From assembly GCF_029168945.1 (NCBI RefSeq), contig NC_083603.1:53454406-53518405 (forward strand): a DNA stretch of 64,000 bases. Reading direction: 5' to 3'. The position numbers were made by a program, and so were the translations under genes. The notes beneath the pieces are model-generated. The model searched no databases, had not been told where the DNA came from, and worked only from the letters and a program-made list of their open reading frames with translations. Below are positions 1 through 12,001 of the stretch, piece by piece (within the stretch, counting starts at the first letter, position 1; each line of letters starts with the position of its first letter). The DNA is from Cannabis sativa (Eukaryota; Streptophyta; Magnoliopsida; Rosales; Cannabaceae).

Positions 1-3000
1 TGAATGATAGTGATCTAAATGATACCAGTGCTTTTCTGTCCTGGATTTATGCAGGTCCAACTAGTGGAGAAGAATTAGCATCATGGATGCGTGTAAAAGA
101 AGAAAAAGCAAGTGAAGGAATGGAAATACTCCAGATGATTGAGAAGGAATTTTATCAACTACAGAGCCTCTGTGAGCAAAAATGTGAGCATTTAAGCTAT
201 GAAGAAGCATTACAAGCAGTAGAAAATCTATGTGCTGAAGAAAATAGGAAGAGGAATGATTCCAGAGACTATGTCCATCAAAGTTTCGATTCTATTTTGA
301 AGCAGCGGAGAGAGGAGCTGGAGAGTGACAATGATGGATTGACGCTCAGAAGCCGATTTGAATTAGATGCTATATTAAACATTATAAAAGAAGTAGAAGC
401 TCCGAATGTCAATGAATTTGGCTATGAGGAAACATATTCTGGTTTGACATCTCAGTTATGTGATTTGGAATCTGGTGAAGACTATTTGCTCCGAGTGGAG
501 AGTTGTATAGAAGCTTCAATCCGAAGACACAAAGAACATATACAAGTAGAGGTTAGTGTTTTTTAATTTTGATGTGCTTTCATTAGTTGAGAACAGGCAC
601 TTATATAAGTTTTGTTTTCTTTGTCATGCAGCTTAGCAAAACTGATGCAAAGTTAATGCGAAACGTTAATATCATGGAGCAGTTGAAACTTAAGCTTGGC
701 TCTATTGCTGTCCATGATTATCACTCAATATTATTGCCTCTTGTGAAGTCGTACCTGAGGGTTTGTATTCATTGAGTTGAAATTTTGCATTATTCTTCAC
801 CAGTTATTTCTTGACTGTATCTTGGCTTCTATTCTATTCTTACAGGCACATTTGGAGAAATTAGCTCAGAAGGATGCCACAGAAAAATCTGATGCTGCAA
901 GAGAAGCATTTTTAGCAGAACTTGCTCTTGATGACTCTAAGAAGGTTGTCAGGGGGGGAAATGATAATTCGAGACACACTCAGGAGAAAACAAAGGATAA
1001 GAAAAAGAACAAGGAATCTAGGAAAGCCAAGCATTCAAAGGTTTTTATTGTCTGATGTGATATTTTTAGGTGGTGGCTGTAAATGTGTAGAAATAAGCAT
1101 CACAATAAGTGTGAAGCTCACCCATTGGTTTTTTTTTCTTTCTTCCACAGGTTACTGGTGTTTCAGAGCCACGGATACATGATGATGAGATTGATAACCC
1201 AGTGTATGTGTCTTTTTCTCACTGTTCAAATCAGTTCAACTCTTTAGTTAATTGCTCTCTAGTTGGTATGAAGTATTTTATTGGTCTTCCTCTTATGAAA
1301 CGAGGAACATTCATTTTAATGTATGTAAATTGTCTCTTGCTGCATGCAGTCCCTTACCGGTTGCATGTGAGGTTGCATATGATGCTGATCATCCAACTTC
1401 TGAGGTCATTGTTTCTGTGGATGGTGATAGCTTAAAGCAGCAGGAAGAGGAACTCAGACGAAGAATTGAACTTGAAGCAGAGGAAAGAAAGCTTGAAGAA
1501 ACTTTGGAGTTCCAAAGACGAATGGAGAATGAAGCTAAACAGAGGCACCTTGCCGAGCAACATAAAAAAGAAACATATCATGAGAAAGTGGAAGAGGCAA
1601 TGCATGATGCAAGCTTGAAATTTGATTCTGTTGATTTAGATGCAAGTGAGCAATCTAAACCTTCAATGCAGGTAAGCATTTTTTGGTTGCGAATGCTGTG
1701 TTTTATTCACTCTCTTACTCTTTCTTATAATATTTAATGAAGAGCAAGATATTGAATTTGATATTGGAGATTATTTAAAAAGCATTTGGGTTCCCTTAAA
1801 TTTGGAAAAAATGTACTTTTAAGGAGGATCGTGTAGCTTTACGAAAAACCTAATGAATTTTTCCTCTTTTAGGAGCACTTGGCAAGCAAGTCAGAGGATG
1901 TCCTCACGCCTCACCATTCTACATCACCTACCGCTCTTTGTACTCAAATGAGCAGAGATAATCAGGCCAAAGTTGGACAAGGTAGATTTTGTTTTTTTAA
2001 GATGAGAGTTGGGATGCACTTTAGAACTGTTATAATTGTCTCTTTTATTACAGGAGGCCTTGCTAATGAGGGAATTACTGGGGATGGTTTTTTGCCTTCT
2101 GAACGACGAAGAAGAGCAAGAAAACAAAAGAGTTCTGTCAAAGTTTCTGATGGAAAGCATCAATTTTCGTCATCCCCAAGGGAAAGTGCTGAAGTTGGGA
2201 GTTCACTTACTGAGGGTGGTTTAAAAGAAGTCCATAGTAGCAGCAGTAAGTTTCAGAATTAATTGACTTTACATCTTGTTAGTATGCTTATTAGTATTAT
2301 TTTATTAGTATGATAGTAAATTAATAAGTATTGTGGCAGACATTTTTACTTATGTTTGGTATTTCGTTTGCTATTTTGTCAAACTACATTTTACGCTACT
2401 GTAGTTGCCCTGCATTTACTTTTTGGGGACAATCACTATTCTATTTTGTTATTATTTTTCAATAAAAGAGAAAAGCACAGTCGCTCGTGAAGGCTTTATA
2501 TTCAAATCCCTACTTGTTGGTTATGTAAATATTGTTATAACAGCTTTTGAAAGATTGAGTTATTTTCGTATTTTTTAAACTGACAGTTCTTGGCACTCTT
2601 TTTTCTCTCTCCTCTTTTTAATTAATTATTTATTTATTTACAAATATAATAATGTATATAACAAAACATCTTTATAAATTTAAACGGTAAAATGTTATTT
2701 CTTAACCTACAACATAACATCAAGTCTTTATTTTTAGAACTCAAAATTATTAAAAATGTAAGCAACTTAAAAATATGCAAATGTAAGCATTGGCGAACAA
2801 AATATGGATGTAGAAAAATGTAATTTAATGATTAAATGATAAAACTAATGAATAATAAAGTATAAGGTGGAGAAATTATTTTTTCTATTTTTCCTTGTTA
2901 GTGTGTCATTTTGTATTTAACAAAGAGTGCCAATAAAATCAATTCTATTTGTAGTGCTGTGGAGGACTTGTAAAATTCTGAGGATGATCTCAAAAAGAAT

Positions 3001-6000
3001 GGTCCGGTCCTATTATTACTACATTAACACAGTGATGCTTTTTATTATTATTATTTTTTTTGAAAGGGAAGCACAGTGGTGCTTTTTATTGCTGTTCTAA
3101 ACTTTTTTATCATCCCAGGTCTTGTGATAAGTTAGCTTATTGCTGACTGTTTTGTGGGATTGTAATTTCCCAAATTGGCTTGAGGATAGTCCTTTTGTTT
3201 GTTTGGAATAAACGTTTCTTTTTAGTATTTATTTAAACATCGTTTTAGATTTGTAGAATAATATTTGAATACTAAATAGTGCCACTTAGATAGATCTTTC
3301 TGTTTTTTCTTGTTTAAATTTGAATTAGGATTTATTTCGTATTAAATAAATATACATTTAGTATTTTTTATTTAAACATCGTTTTAGATTTGTAGAATAA
3401 TATTTGAATACTAAACTGTTCCACCTAGAATGATCTTTCTGTTTTTTTTTTGGTTTAAAGTTGAATTTGAATTAGGATTTATTTTGTATTAAATAAATAT
3501 ACATTTGTTTTTTTATTTAAAAGTTATGTGAATTTTATTTAAATTACTGTTATTTTTTATTTGTTGTTTTGAAGCAGCTGGATATTTTTAGTTAGGCTTA
3601 TAAATATCACCATGAATTAAGGAAGAAGTGTTAATTGTACAAGCTTTTCTAGGCATTCTTTTCTCTTGGACTTGCCTCTTTCAGTTGACACAAGTAAACT
3701 TCTGTTATTTGTATCAGTTATGTCTGCACCTGGAGACGATGAAGCCAAGTCATTAGGACACCTACAAGCAGAAGACGATTTTGAAGAAAGGTTCCATGCT
3801 GATATTGAAAAGGCTATGCGCCAAAGCCTTGGTAAAATTTCTGTAACATAATTAAGTTTATCTATTAATTATAATCTGTATGTTATGTGATTGAAGCTGT
3901 CATTTAAAATGGACTTTACTTCTTTTTAAGTATTTGAATTATAGTCCTAATCCTAATCCTATTGGTTGAGATCTAGGATGACTTCTATACTATATCTATA
4001 TAGGGTTTATGAGAATAGAAATTTGATGTACACAACACTTTTCCACTCTCTCTCTAACTCCCAACCTCTCAATGCTTCTAGTTTTCTCCAAGAAATTTCA
4101 TTAAGAATTTGAATTATAGCTTAGGACTAGATATGTGATATTTATACCATGAAGTTTGTTTACCTTATAAGATCATTGGTCTAAACTTTTTTATCATCCC
4201 AGGTCTTGTGATAAGTTAGCTTATTGCTGACTGTTTTGTGGGATTGTAATTTCCCGAATTGGCTTGAGTATAGTCCTTTTGTTTGTTTGGAATAAACGTT
4301 TCTTTTTAGTATTTATTTAAACATCGTTTTAGATTTGTAGAATAATATTTGAATACTAAACAGTTCCACTTAGATAGATCTTTCTGTTTTTTCTTGTTTA
4401 AATTTGAATTTGAATTAGGATTTATTTCGTATTAAATAAATATACATTTAGTATTTTTTATTTAAACATCGTTTTAGATTTGTAGAATAATATTTGAATA
4501 CTAAACTGTTCCACTTAGATAGATCTTTCTGTTTTTTTTTTGGTTTAAATTTGAATTTGAATTAGGATTTATTTTGTATTAAATAAATATACATTTGTTT
4601 TTTATTTAAAAGTTATGTGAATTTTATTTAAATTACTGTTATTTTTTATTTGTTGTTTTGAAGCAGCTGGATATTTTTAGTTAGGCTTATAAATATCACC
4701 ATGAATTAAGGAAGAAGTGTTAATTGTACAAGCTTTTCTAGGCATTCTTTTCTCTTGGACTTGCCTCTTTCAGTTGACACAAGTAAACTTCTGTTATGTT
4801 ATTTGTATCAGGTAAGTCTGCACCTGGAGACGATGAAGCCAAGTCATTAGGACACCTACAAGCAGAAGACGATTTTGAAGAAAGGTTCCATGCTGATATG
4901 AAAAAGGCTAAGCGCCAAAGCCTTGGTAAAATTTCTGTAACATAATTAAGTTTATCTATTAATTATAATCTGTATGTTATGTGATTGAAGCTGTCATTTA
5001 AAATGGACTTTACTTCTTTTTAAGTATTTGAATTATAGTCCTAATCCTAATCCTATTGGTTGAGATCTAGGATGACTTCTATACTATATGTATATAGGGT
5101 TTATGAGAATAGAAATTTGATGTACGCAACACTTTTCCACTCTCTCTCTAACTCCCAACCTCTCAATACTTCTAGTTTTCTCCAAGAAATTTCATTAAGA
5201 ATTTGAATTATAGCTTAGGACTAGATATGTGATATTTATACCATGAAGTTTGTTTACCTTATAAGATCATTGGTTAGAGAACTTTCTTAAAAGTGTTGTA
5301 AAATTCTGTCACTTTCCTAAGCAAACCAGGAAACAAAATACTTGCAACTATATACCACAGATAATCAAAATCTTTAATGAAAAAAATATTATAATTAACA
5401 CTTTGTTCTCGCCTTGTTCTGGAAGTTTCAATATATATGTTCAATAGTTAAGTGGTTAAAAAGATCTAAGAGTAAAATGATTGGCTCAATCAATAAATTT
5501 GCAGTAAACAAAAAATGACACACAAGCACTTTGTTGTGGAAGTTTCACTATATACGTTCAAATAGTTAACTCAATTTACATCTCTTTTCACCAGTGAGCA
5601 GATTTTCCAGTGGCTTTTTGTTTGCTTGTTTATTGGTTTATGTTACTGATGTACTGCTTAACTATATAACTTGTGCTGTTTTACAGACATATTTGAAGCA
5701 CGGAAAAAGCTTCCCTCCGTTTCTACTAGTTCAAAGATGCTGCAAATGACTTCTGGAGAAGTAGATAGTGGGGGTGGTGTACCCAATGATGACCAAGTGG
5801 ATAATGTGATCGAAGATAATAAAGTTGGTGCAGGATTGAAAAATGAAGTTGGTGAATATAATTGCTTTCTGAATGTAATTATACAGGTGAGCTTCTTATG
5901 AATAGTTGTGGAATGTATAATCTTTGTGCAATTTCTTCCGTCTAATTTTTGAGCACAAACTGTTTTGACTTTTATTTTGTGTACAGTCATTGTGGCACAT

Positions 6001-7484
6001 TAGACGGTTTCGAGATGAATTCCTGCAGAAGACATCAGAGCATGTTCATATAGGTGATCCTTGTGTTGTTTGTGCTCTATATGAAATTTTTTCTGCCTTG
6101 AATGTTGCCTCCATTGATTCATGGAAAGAAGCAGTCGCTCCTACTTCTTTGAGAATAGCTTTGAGCAACCTATTTCCAGATAGTAATTTCTTCCAAGAGG
6201 TAACTAGTAACCTGTCTTTTGCATAACTACTAGGATGGTTATTTTCATTATCTGCTCATCAGTCCAGCAAAATTTGCATTTTATAAGGTTTGATTGACAT
6301 AAGTGAAATTTCAGGCTCAGATGAATGATGCTTCTGAAGTATTGGGAGTGATATTTGATTGCCTTCACCGGTCATTTACTCCTGCTTCAAGCATTTCTGA
6401 TACTAAATCAGTGGTAAATAGCTGGGAGGGGTCTTGGGATTGTGTGCGCAATACTTGTATTGTGCATTCCATTTTTGGAATGAACATTTCCGAAAGTATG
6501 GATTGCTACAATTGTGGAGTGGGGTCGAAGTTTCTCAAGTACACCACTTTCTTTCACAATATAAATGCCAGTGCGCTCCGGACAATGAAGGTATGTGCAT
6601 TTTACTCATGGTTGATAAATTACTGAAGCTGTTTTGTGGGTGGGTTGGTTCCTCTAATCTTGATGTATTTTTTTATTTTTTTGGCTGTTTAGGTCATGTG
6701 TGCTGAAAGCTCTTTCCAAGAGCTTTTAAAGTTTGTTGAGTTGAATCATCAGTCGCCATGTGATGCTGAGGCTGGAGGCTGTGGGAAGCTTAACTACATC
6801 AACCACATTCTCTCATCTCCACCACATGTTTTCACTGCGGGTGAGTTAACTCACCAGTTTTTGAGTGAATCCACTTTTATTATGGGAGCTAGGAAGAACA
6901 CATATGTTAACTAGAGCTATAATTGTCTTGCAGTTCTTGGATGGCAAAACACTTCTGAGAGTGTTGATGATATTAGAGCAACATTATCGGCTCTTAACAC
7001 TGACATAGATATCAGTGCCATTTATCGCGGTATAGGACTGAACAACAAATATAGCTTGGTTTCTGTGGTATGTAATAGTTTGAATCTTAGTATTGGCATT
7101 ATTTTTGTCCTTTCCTTTTCACTTGGATTCAAAAGAATAGTTTTTCGTTCTAGTTTTAATCTAATGTGCAATATGTTTTACTTTCATTAGGTTTGTTATT
7201 ATGGGCAACACTATCGTTGCTATGCATACAGTCACGAACATAAACAGTGGATTATGTATGATGATAAAACTGTCAAGGTAAATTCATTTTCAGTCTAGTA
7301 CGTAGTATCTTACTAGCCATCATTCCCTGTCTTACAATTTCTGCTTCATGTCCAGGTAATTGGTAGCTGGGTTAATGTTCTTGATTCGTGTGAAAGAGGG
7401 CATTGGCAACCTCAACTCCTTCTATTTGAAGCTGGTACTAGAAATTTTGCAGAACCCGTCGCATGTGTAAGTGCATCTGTTTGA
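1..7484 (+). CDS. Ubiquitin carboxyl-terminal hydrolase-related protein (DUF629 + USP domain), 5'-partial
   Basis: This is the 3' part of a split gene whose start is upstream. Exons read by frame continuity and GT-AG borders: 1-551, 632-760, 846-1040, 1151-1203, 1350-1671, 1873-1981, 2054-2245, 3718-3831 and/or 4812-4925, 5687-5886, 5987-6199, 6315-6590, 6693-6840, 6934-7067, 7191-7277, 7356-7484 (TGA at 7482). With one copy of the duplicated exon, bases 3-7484 give 949 codons plus stop. The first two exons match the DUF629 region of plant UCH-related proteins. Exons 3-7 are charged, with a K/E/R-rich coiled coil in exon 5. The USP domain follows: Cys box GLKNEVGEYNCFLN (Cys codon 5863-5865), paired CxxC motifs (GDPCVVC, DCYNC), His box YYGQHY (His codon 7209-7211) and MYDDKTVK. 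The layout resembles animal USP53/USP54. It probably acts on or binds ubiquitin conjugates; activity is not proven. A strong alternative donor (GTAAGT) at 7467 could change the last few residues. Confidence 0.9.
2590..2933. mobile_element. Candidate MITE in an intron of the USP-like gene
   Basis: Exact 12-bp terminal inverted repeats (TTGGCACTCTTT at 2590-2601, its complement at 2922-2933) enclose about 320 bp of AT-rich non-coding DNA. No clear target-site duplication is visible, so the superfamily is unassigned. It sits in the long intron 2246-3717, upstream of the duplicated exon. Confidence 0.5.
3224..3510 (+). repeat. Nested ~136-bp direct repeat inside tandem copy 1
   Basis: Two adjacent units start at 3224 and 3360, each opening with AGTATTT then TTTAAACATCG and closing with TAAATAAATATACATTT. 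The same pair recurs in the second large copy at 4308 and 4450. The small duplication therefore came before the 1.08-kb one. Confidence 0.85.
3718..3831 (+). CDS. Duplicated exon, copy 1, of the USP-like gene
   Basis: This 114-nt exon lies between phase-1 introns, with acceptor ...ATCAG before 3718 and donor GTAAAA after 3831. It encodes 38 residues containing SAPGDDEAKS, then LQAEDDFEERFHAD and IEKAMRQSL. The length divides by three and both borders are phase 1, so it can be included, skipped or joined to copy 2 without a frameshift. Family members known to me have a motif of the type (E)AD-x-K-x-A-x-RQSL here, which suits exon identity. Confidence 0.8.
4308..4592 (+). repeat. Nested ~142-bp direct repeat inside tandem copy 2
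   Basis: Units begin at 4308 and 4450 and correspond base for base, apart from small indels, to those at 3224 and 3360. They lie wholly in intron sequence of the USP-like gene. Confidence 0.85.
4812..4925 (+). CDS. Duplicated exon, copy 2, of the USP-like gene
   Basis: Second copy of the same 114-nt phase-1/phase-1 exon, 1094 bases downstream. Its acceptor reads ATCAG/GTAAGT, so the exon itself begins with a donor-like GTAAGT that might confuse splicing. The encoded peptide differs from copy 1 only at the first residues and near the end (MKKAKRQSL against IEKAMRQSL), with no stop. Either copy joins in frame to the exon at 5687. Which copy is used cannot be told from DNA. Confidence 0.7.
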
Positions 7485-8400
7485 AGTCCTTCAAGTCCCG
7501 ACACTGATTTCTTAGGTGCTAATACTTGCAACTCGTTTCCAGTTTTAGGTTGAGATGTTTCAGTAGAAAATCTAGAGTGGTGTAAAGTTTCTGATAATGG
7601 GATAAGGCCAAACAAATTTGTTGGAGCAACTGATCCCCAGGGAATAATCATGTCTCAAAGAAGAGCCTTTTAAGCATTTGACACAGTTCTAGCAGCACGG
7701 CAAGCAGCAGCTAAGCATGCATAATATGGGGGTGAGGGTTGCTTGAATTTGAATTATCTTTTATTTCTTGGACATTTACAATAAGATGTTTCTTTTTACC
7801 CTTCTTTTTATAGAGGGCTTAGTAGTAGAAGGTTGTGTGGCTTTGAAGAAACATATGTTAGCCACTTGCTTAATGGCAGCATTTTTTGCCGGTTACTGGT
7901 TGGTCTAAGCATATACATCATTTAGCTTGTAACAGCAGTAGGGGAATATAGTTTTTAGATTGACAAATATTTGTTTAGCTGTTTTGAATTCCCCGCAAAA
8001 TTTTGGAAGAGGTTTTGTACAGATCACAGTATCATCCATGGATTGTTGAGTCTTCAACTGTAGGATATACAGTGACTTTTTTCTTCAATGTTTATTTTTT
8101 TTTTCTCCTTTTGATGATGCCAATCCCCTTAAGCTAACCAATTGTCATGCTACTGAAAATTTGTTTCTAATGTCGTAAATTCTCTTCTCAAATTGATCTC
8201 ATTCTCATGCATTGCTAATTTATATGACAGGTAAATGTATGCAGGTAACTTACAATTTTCTTTTGTGCTCTATACATTTTATTTCATCCATTGTTTTTTT
8301 TCTTATTTAATTAATAGAAACTAATGGAATAAGTAACTGAAGGATCACAGTTGCGCATAGCCTTTGTTTTACTGCTTCATTCTATCAATGAAATTTATCT
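7485..8400 (+). other. Probable 3' untranslated region of the USP-like gene
   Basis: This T-rich stretch follows the stop codon at 7482 and has no long open frame or repeat that I recognise. Transcript end and polyadenylation site cannot be fixed from sequence. GT/AG pairs could allow a 3'UTR intron. Confidence 0.45.
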
Positions 8401-9470
8401 CGAAGAAAAAAAAGAGAAAGAAAAAGAAAGACAGCTGATGAACAAGGTGTTTAATATTAGCTGCCATTAGTGCTAGTGTTTTTTTTTTGGGTACTACCTA
8501 TGCCACATAAATGCCATTTGAGCAGTTATTTCTATTTATTCACACTCTAGTTTTCTTTAACAATACATGTCTTGAAATTTTAACAATTAGGGTGCATTTG
8601 TTGAGTGTAATTAAGGGTAACATAAAGTGTTTTTTTTTTTTTTTTGGGTTAACATTGCAATTTAAATTTAAATCTACTGCACAAATATAGGAATTTTCTT
8701 TCTATTATCATTTTTTTAACTAATTCAAATATCTTAAAAAATATTTTCCTCTTATTGTTTTCTTTTAAAACAATAAAATAGAAAAAAAAAATGTATATGT
8801 TACTTGAAGAATCACTATTGTAACAAGTATATGATATTTGTAAAAATGAAAAGTATCAAAAAATTAAAGATATTGTAGTTAAATTAAAATTATAGTTAAT
8901 AATAAATTTTGAATATTATTATATATTTTTTTTAATAAATAGTATATAAATTAAATATTTTTTTAAATAAATAATGATATTATTGAATAAAATTTAAAAA
9001 AATAATAATTATACAACTAAAAATATACATAATCAAAATAAAAAATAAGAATATAACTTAAAATATGCTTGTAATATTAACTTAGTAACCATATGTATGT
9101 AATCATTTGGTAAGAAGAAATAAAGTATTTTTAGATGTTAAATAATTGATTATACATATTTATACTAGTGATGAGGGAAGGCACTACTCTATGAGTGAGA
9201 CTCTTTAAACCATTTACTTTTATTTTTGTTAGGAACAATGATAGTAGTGGACAAATTTCTTGTATTTGAGTATTAGACACTCTAGACCACAGTACCACAC
9301 ATAAAGAGAGTGACGCAGTACATGAAATAAACTTAAATAGATAATTGGACATAATAATTAGAATACAAAAAAACTGAACGAGCCCAAGAGATTTTGTTGC
9401 AAAAGCCAAAATTGCTACTGTTTATTGAGATTTTCAGAAACTAAATATTTGAGAACTAAAGAAATAATAA
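8401..9470. other. AT-rich intergenic DNA, no gene seen
   Basis: Long A and T runs (for example 8627-8645) and scattered stops in all frames. No coding segment, RNA gene or bounded repeat was recognised. Confidence 0.6.
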
Positions 9471-9603
9471 ATGCAAAAATTAAGGAGATGAATATTTTTA
9501 CGTGATTCAAGTGTTGATTAGTCTTAGTCCACGAGTAAGTCTATTAGCCTCTAAGGGTGTATTTGATGTGCTTCCAATATTTTGCAGGAAACCCTAACTG
9601 TAT

Positions 9604-9691
<88 letters not shown>

Positions 9692-10460
9692 ACTAGAGCA
9701 ATATTGGCAGAGCTTCAACTATTTTTGGTTGTCCTCCTCCCTTTGTATGGAAATAGAAGGGTATTTATAGGCAAGGGGCGGGTATGGACATGCTATAGGG
9801 TTTTTGCTCAAATCCCACTAATGGGGTAAATTACATGCAAAAGAGAGCTGACTATTGGGTCCCTTAAAAACAATTGTGCTACAACTGGAAATTGGGGACC
9901 ATTGTACGTTGTGGACACGTATCGCTCAAAGGTTTAACCTTCAAAAGTAGGGGGCACATGTCGCCCAAAGGTTTCACCTTTAAAATAAGAGGTTTAGAAT
10001 AACCGTCTGGCAAAAAGGTGGATGAGGTGCACGCACTACTATGCCTGGACATAGGGGACAAGATATGATCTTGTGTTAGAAAAAGCGTAACTATCATTGG
10101 GCGATTCGGGTTGCACCAAAGGTAGATGTCTGCGACACTCTTGGGCGATCGATATCTGCGATAGACCCTTCAAGTATTCATCTGGGTACCAGCTAGGCTA
10201 ACTTCCACATTTGGACTACTCCAGGTCCACGAGAGACAATATGCCTTCTGCGTCCGGGAAGCTAGGATAAGGCGAAGTGGACTTCCGTGTATCTTCTCAG
10301 TCTTGACTTGTTCCCGCATCCGTGAGGCTTCTCTGCATCAGGATTAAAATGAGGGATTTTATTAGTGGGATTAAGAGGTTAATCCCTTCCTTTATATGCC
10401 ACATGTCACATGCTCAGAAACACAAATAACAACTACCATCGAGTCAATTGAATCTTCACT
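9470..10460 (-). mobile_element. Probable minus-strand LTR (gypsy-type) with promoter and CT tract
   Basis: GC content rises above the surroundings. Read on the minus strand, a strong TATA box (CCTATAAATAC, complement of 9761-9771) is preceded by about 650 bp of GC-richer upstream sequence with repeated blocks: the plus-strand string CAAAGGTTT recurs near 9927 and 9965. It is followed by a CT/GA microsatellite and the complement of a TTTACGTGATTC...TAGTCCACGAG block near 9498, a common plant LTR leader motif. No terminal TG/CA pair or target-site duplication was found, so the boundaries are approximate. Confidence 0.45.
9606..9688. repeat. (CT)n microsatellite
   Basis: About 41 uninterrupted CT units. 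It opens long Ser-Leu reading frames that are artefacts. The length suggests it is highly polymorphic. Confidence 0.97.
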
Positions 10461-11220
10461 TTCATAATTTTCCTTGAACTTCTCTGTAACATACATCACT
10501 CTCTAATTATAAATTAGGAATGCAATTATCAACTTAAAATTCTAGCAAAAGTTATTGAAACTTTAAATTAGCATGGATAAATCTATAAATGCACAGTGTA
10601 AACTTTAAAAAAAAATAGCAAAAGAAAGTGATCAAAATACATGGAAAACATATAGGAGGAGAAAAATATATTAGGAGGAGAAAAATATACACTTTTACAA
10701 CGAGAAATAACATACAAAATTATAAGATCTTCACTTTTTCCTCGTTGGAGCTTATTGTAACTTCTATGATTTTCAAGCCTAATCCTTCTATGTTTCTTAA
10801 AAATGTTGGTTAGTCCAAGTACATGAAGATATACAAGTAGTTTTTCCAGCTTTTAGTAAATATGTAATAGCTCAAAAATAAATAGTTCATGACCCAACAT
10901 TAGTGTTTAGTGCATGTTTTGACTAAAAACGGACATTGATTTTTCTGATCAAATTTACACAAAACTTTTTCTCCCTCAGGTTCTTCCTCTCAAAGTTCAA
11001 AATGCATCCTTTCTCTTAGTTTCATTTTTTTTGATCCCTCTACATAAACCCACCCTTTAGTCTTTATAGTAAATTCTTTGCATGCATGATGGTGCTGTCA
11101 TTTTTTAATGCTCTGGAAGACACGAGTACCTATATACTGTTAATCTTCCATAATTAGTTTTTGTGGGATTATCTTCTTTAGTCTACTTTTGTTTTATATG
11201 ATTTGGCCTTATTTCTTACT
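10461..11220. other. Intergenic DNA, no gene seen
   Basis: AT-rich sequence without recognisable coding segments, inverted repeats or LTR blocks. Confidence 0.5.
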
Positions 11221-11660
11221 AAATGGTGGTAGGTCTTATCTCAGCTCTTACATTCATCTTATCTCGACTATATCCAATTTGTAGTCTCCCTTCGTGGATC
11301 TGAGATACGAGTTATCTCAGATCTTTGGTGTATTTTGCCTTCTCCTGATCCAAGGTACGATATACAACATGTTTCGTCTTGACTCAATTAGAGGTATCAT
11401 TTATCTCGACTTGAACCGAGATCTGACTGGCTTCGGTCAAGTTTGAGGTTACGGTGTCTTAGTTGGTGCTAGGTTAGGTTTTATCTCGGTCTAAGTTGTA
11501 TGACATCTTTTCTTGGTCTAAATCGAGTTTAATCTATCTTAACCGGGTCCAAATTAAAAATTATCTCGGTTTAATCTGAGTCATGGCCTTCCTCGTTCTG
11601 ATTCGAGTTAAATCTTATCTTGACCTTGTCCAAGTTAAGATTTCTGATATGAGTTATTCA
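11221..11660. repeat. Degenerate short repeats (TTATCTCGGTCTAA-like)
   Basis: Variants of TTATCTCGGT, ATCTCGAC and CGAGTTTAATC recur several times. The best pair, starting at 11525 and 11604, is about 80 bp apart (CGAGTTTAATC...GGTCCAAATTAA and CGAGTTAAATC...TGTCCAAGTTAA). It looks like an eroded minisatellite or the repeat block of an old element. Confidence 0.5.
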
Positions 11661-12001
11661 TGTTTATCTTTATTGTCTTCTTCCAACCGACTTTTAAAAG
11701 TTTTGAAAATGGGCTTGCATTTTATCACTCCATTGAGTTTTTTTCTCCCTTAATGGGCTTTGTAAAAAATTGTTTTTTCTCCCTCAAACACTACTCCCTC
11801 AGTTCCTTTTATGCAATACAGATTAGGAACTGATTAGGGTTTTAGACATTTTTGTATCTTCTCTTTGTAGTAGGGGAAACTCGCCATTGTTCCCATCTTT
11901 GTTTATTTAAATTTTTTGAAGTGACGATATTAATAATAAATACTTTGGGCCTTGGGAATCATTTTTCTACAAATGATACTTCAATTTCCACACCCTATTT
12001 T

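Larger units (their letters stand above)
3097..5274 (+). repeat. Tandem segmental duplication (~1084 + 1094 bp) spanning an exon
   Basis: Copy 1 is 3097-4180 and copy 2 is 4181-5274. Each starts CTAAACTTTTTTATC and ends GATCATTGGT. Differences are few substitutions and small indels (for example a 5-base insertion just before the second copy's acceptor), so the duplication is recent. Each copy includes intron sequence, one 114-nt exon and flanking intron. Each also carries an older internal pair of ~140-bp repeats. Confidence 0.95.

Noticed and set aside
9557..9829. Open frames of Ser-Leu repeats over the CT tract
   Set aside because: They come from the microsatellite; no flanking coding signal or protein similarity.
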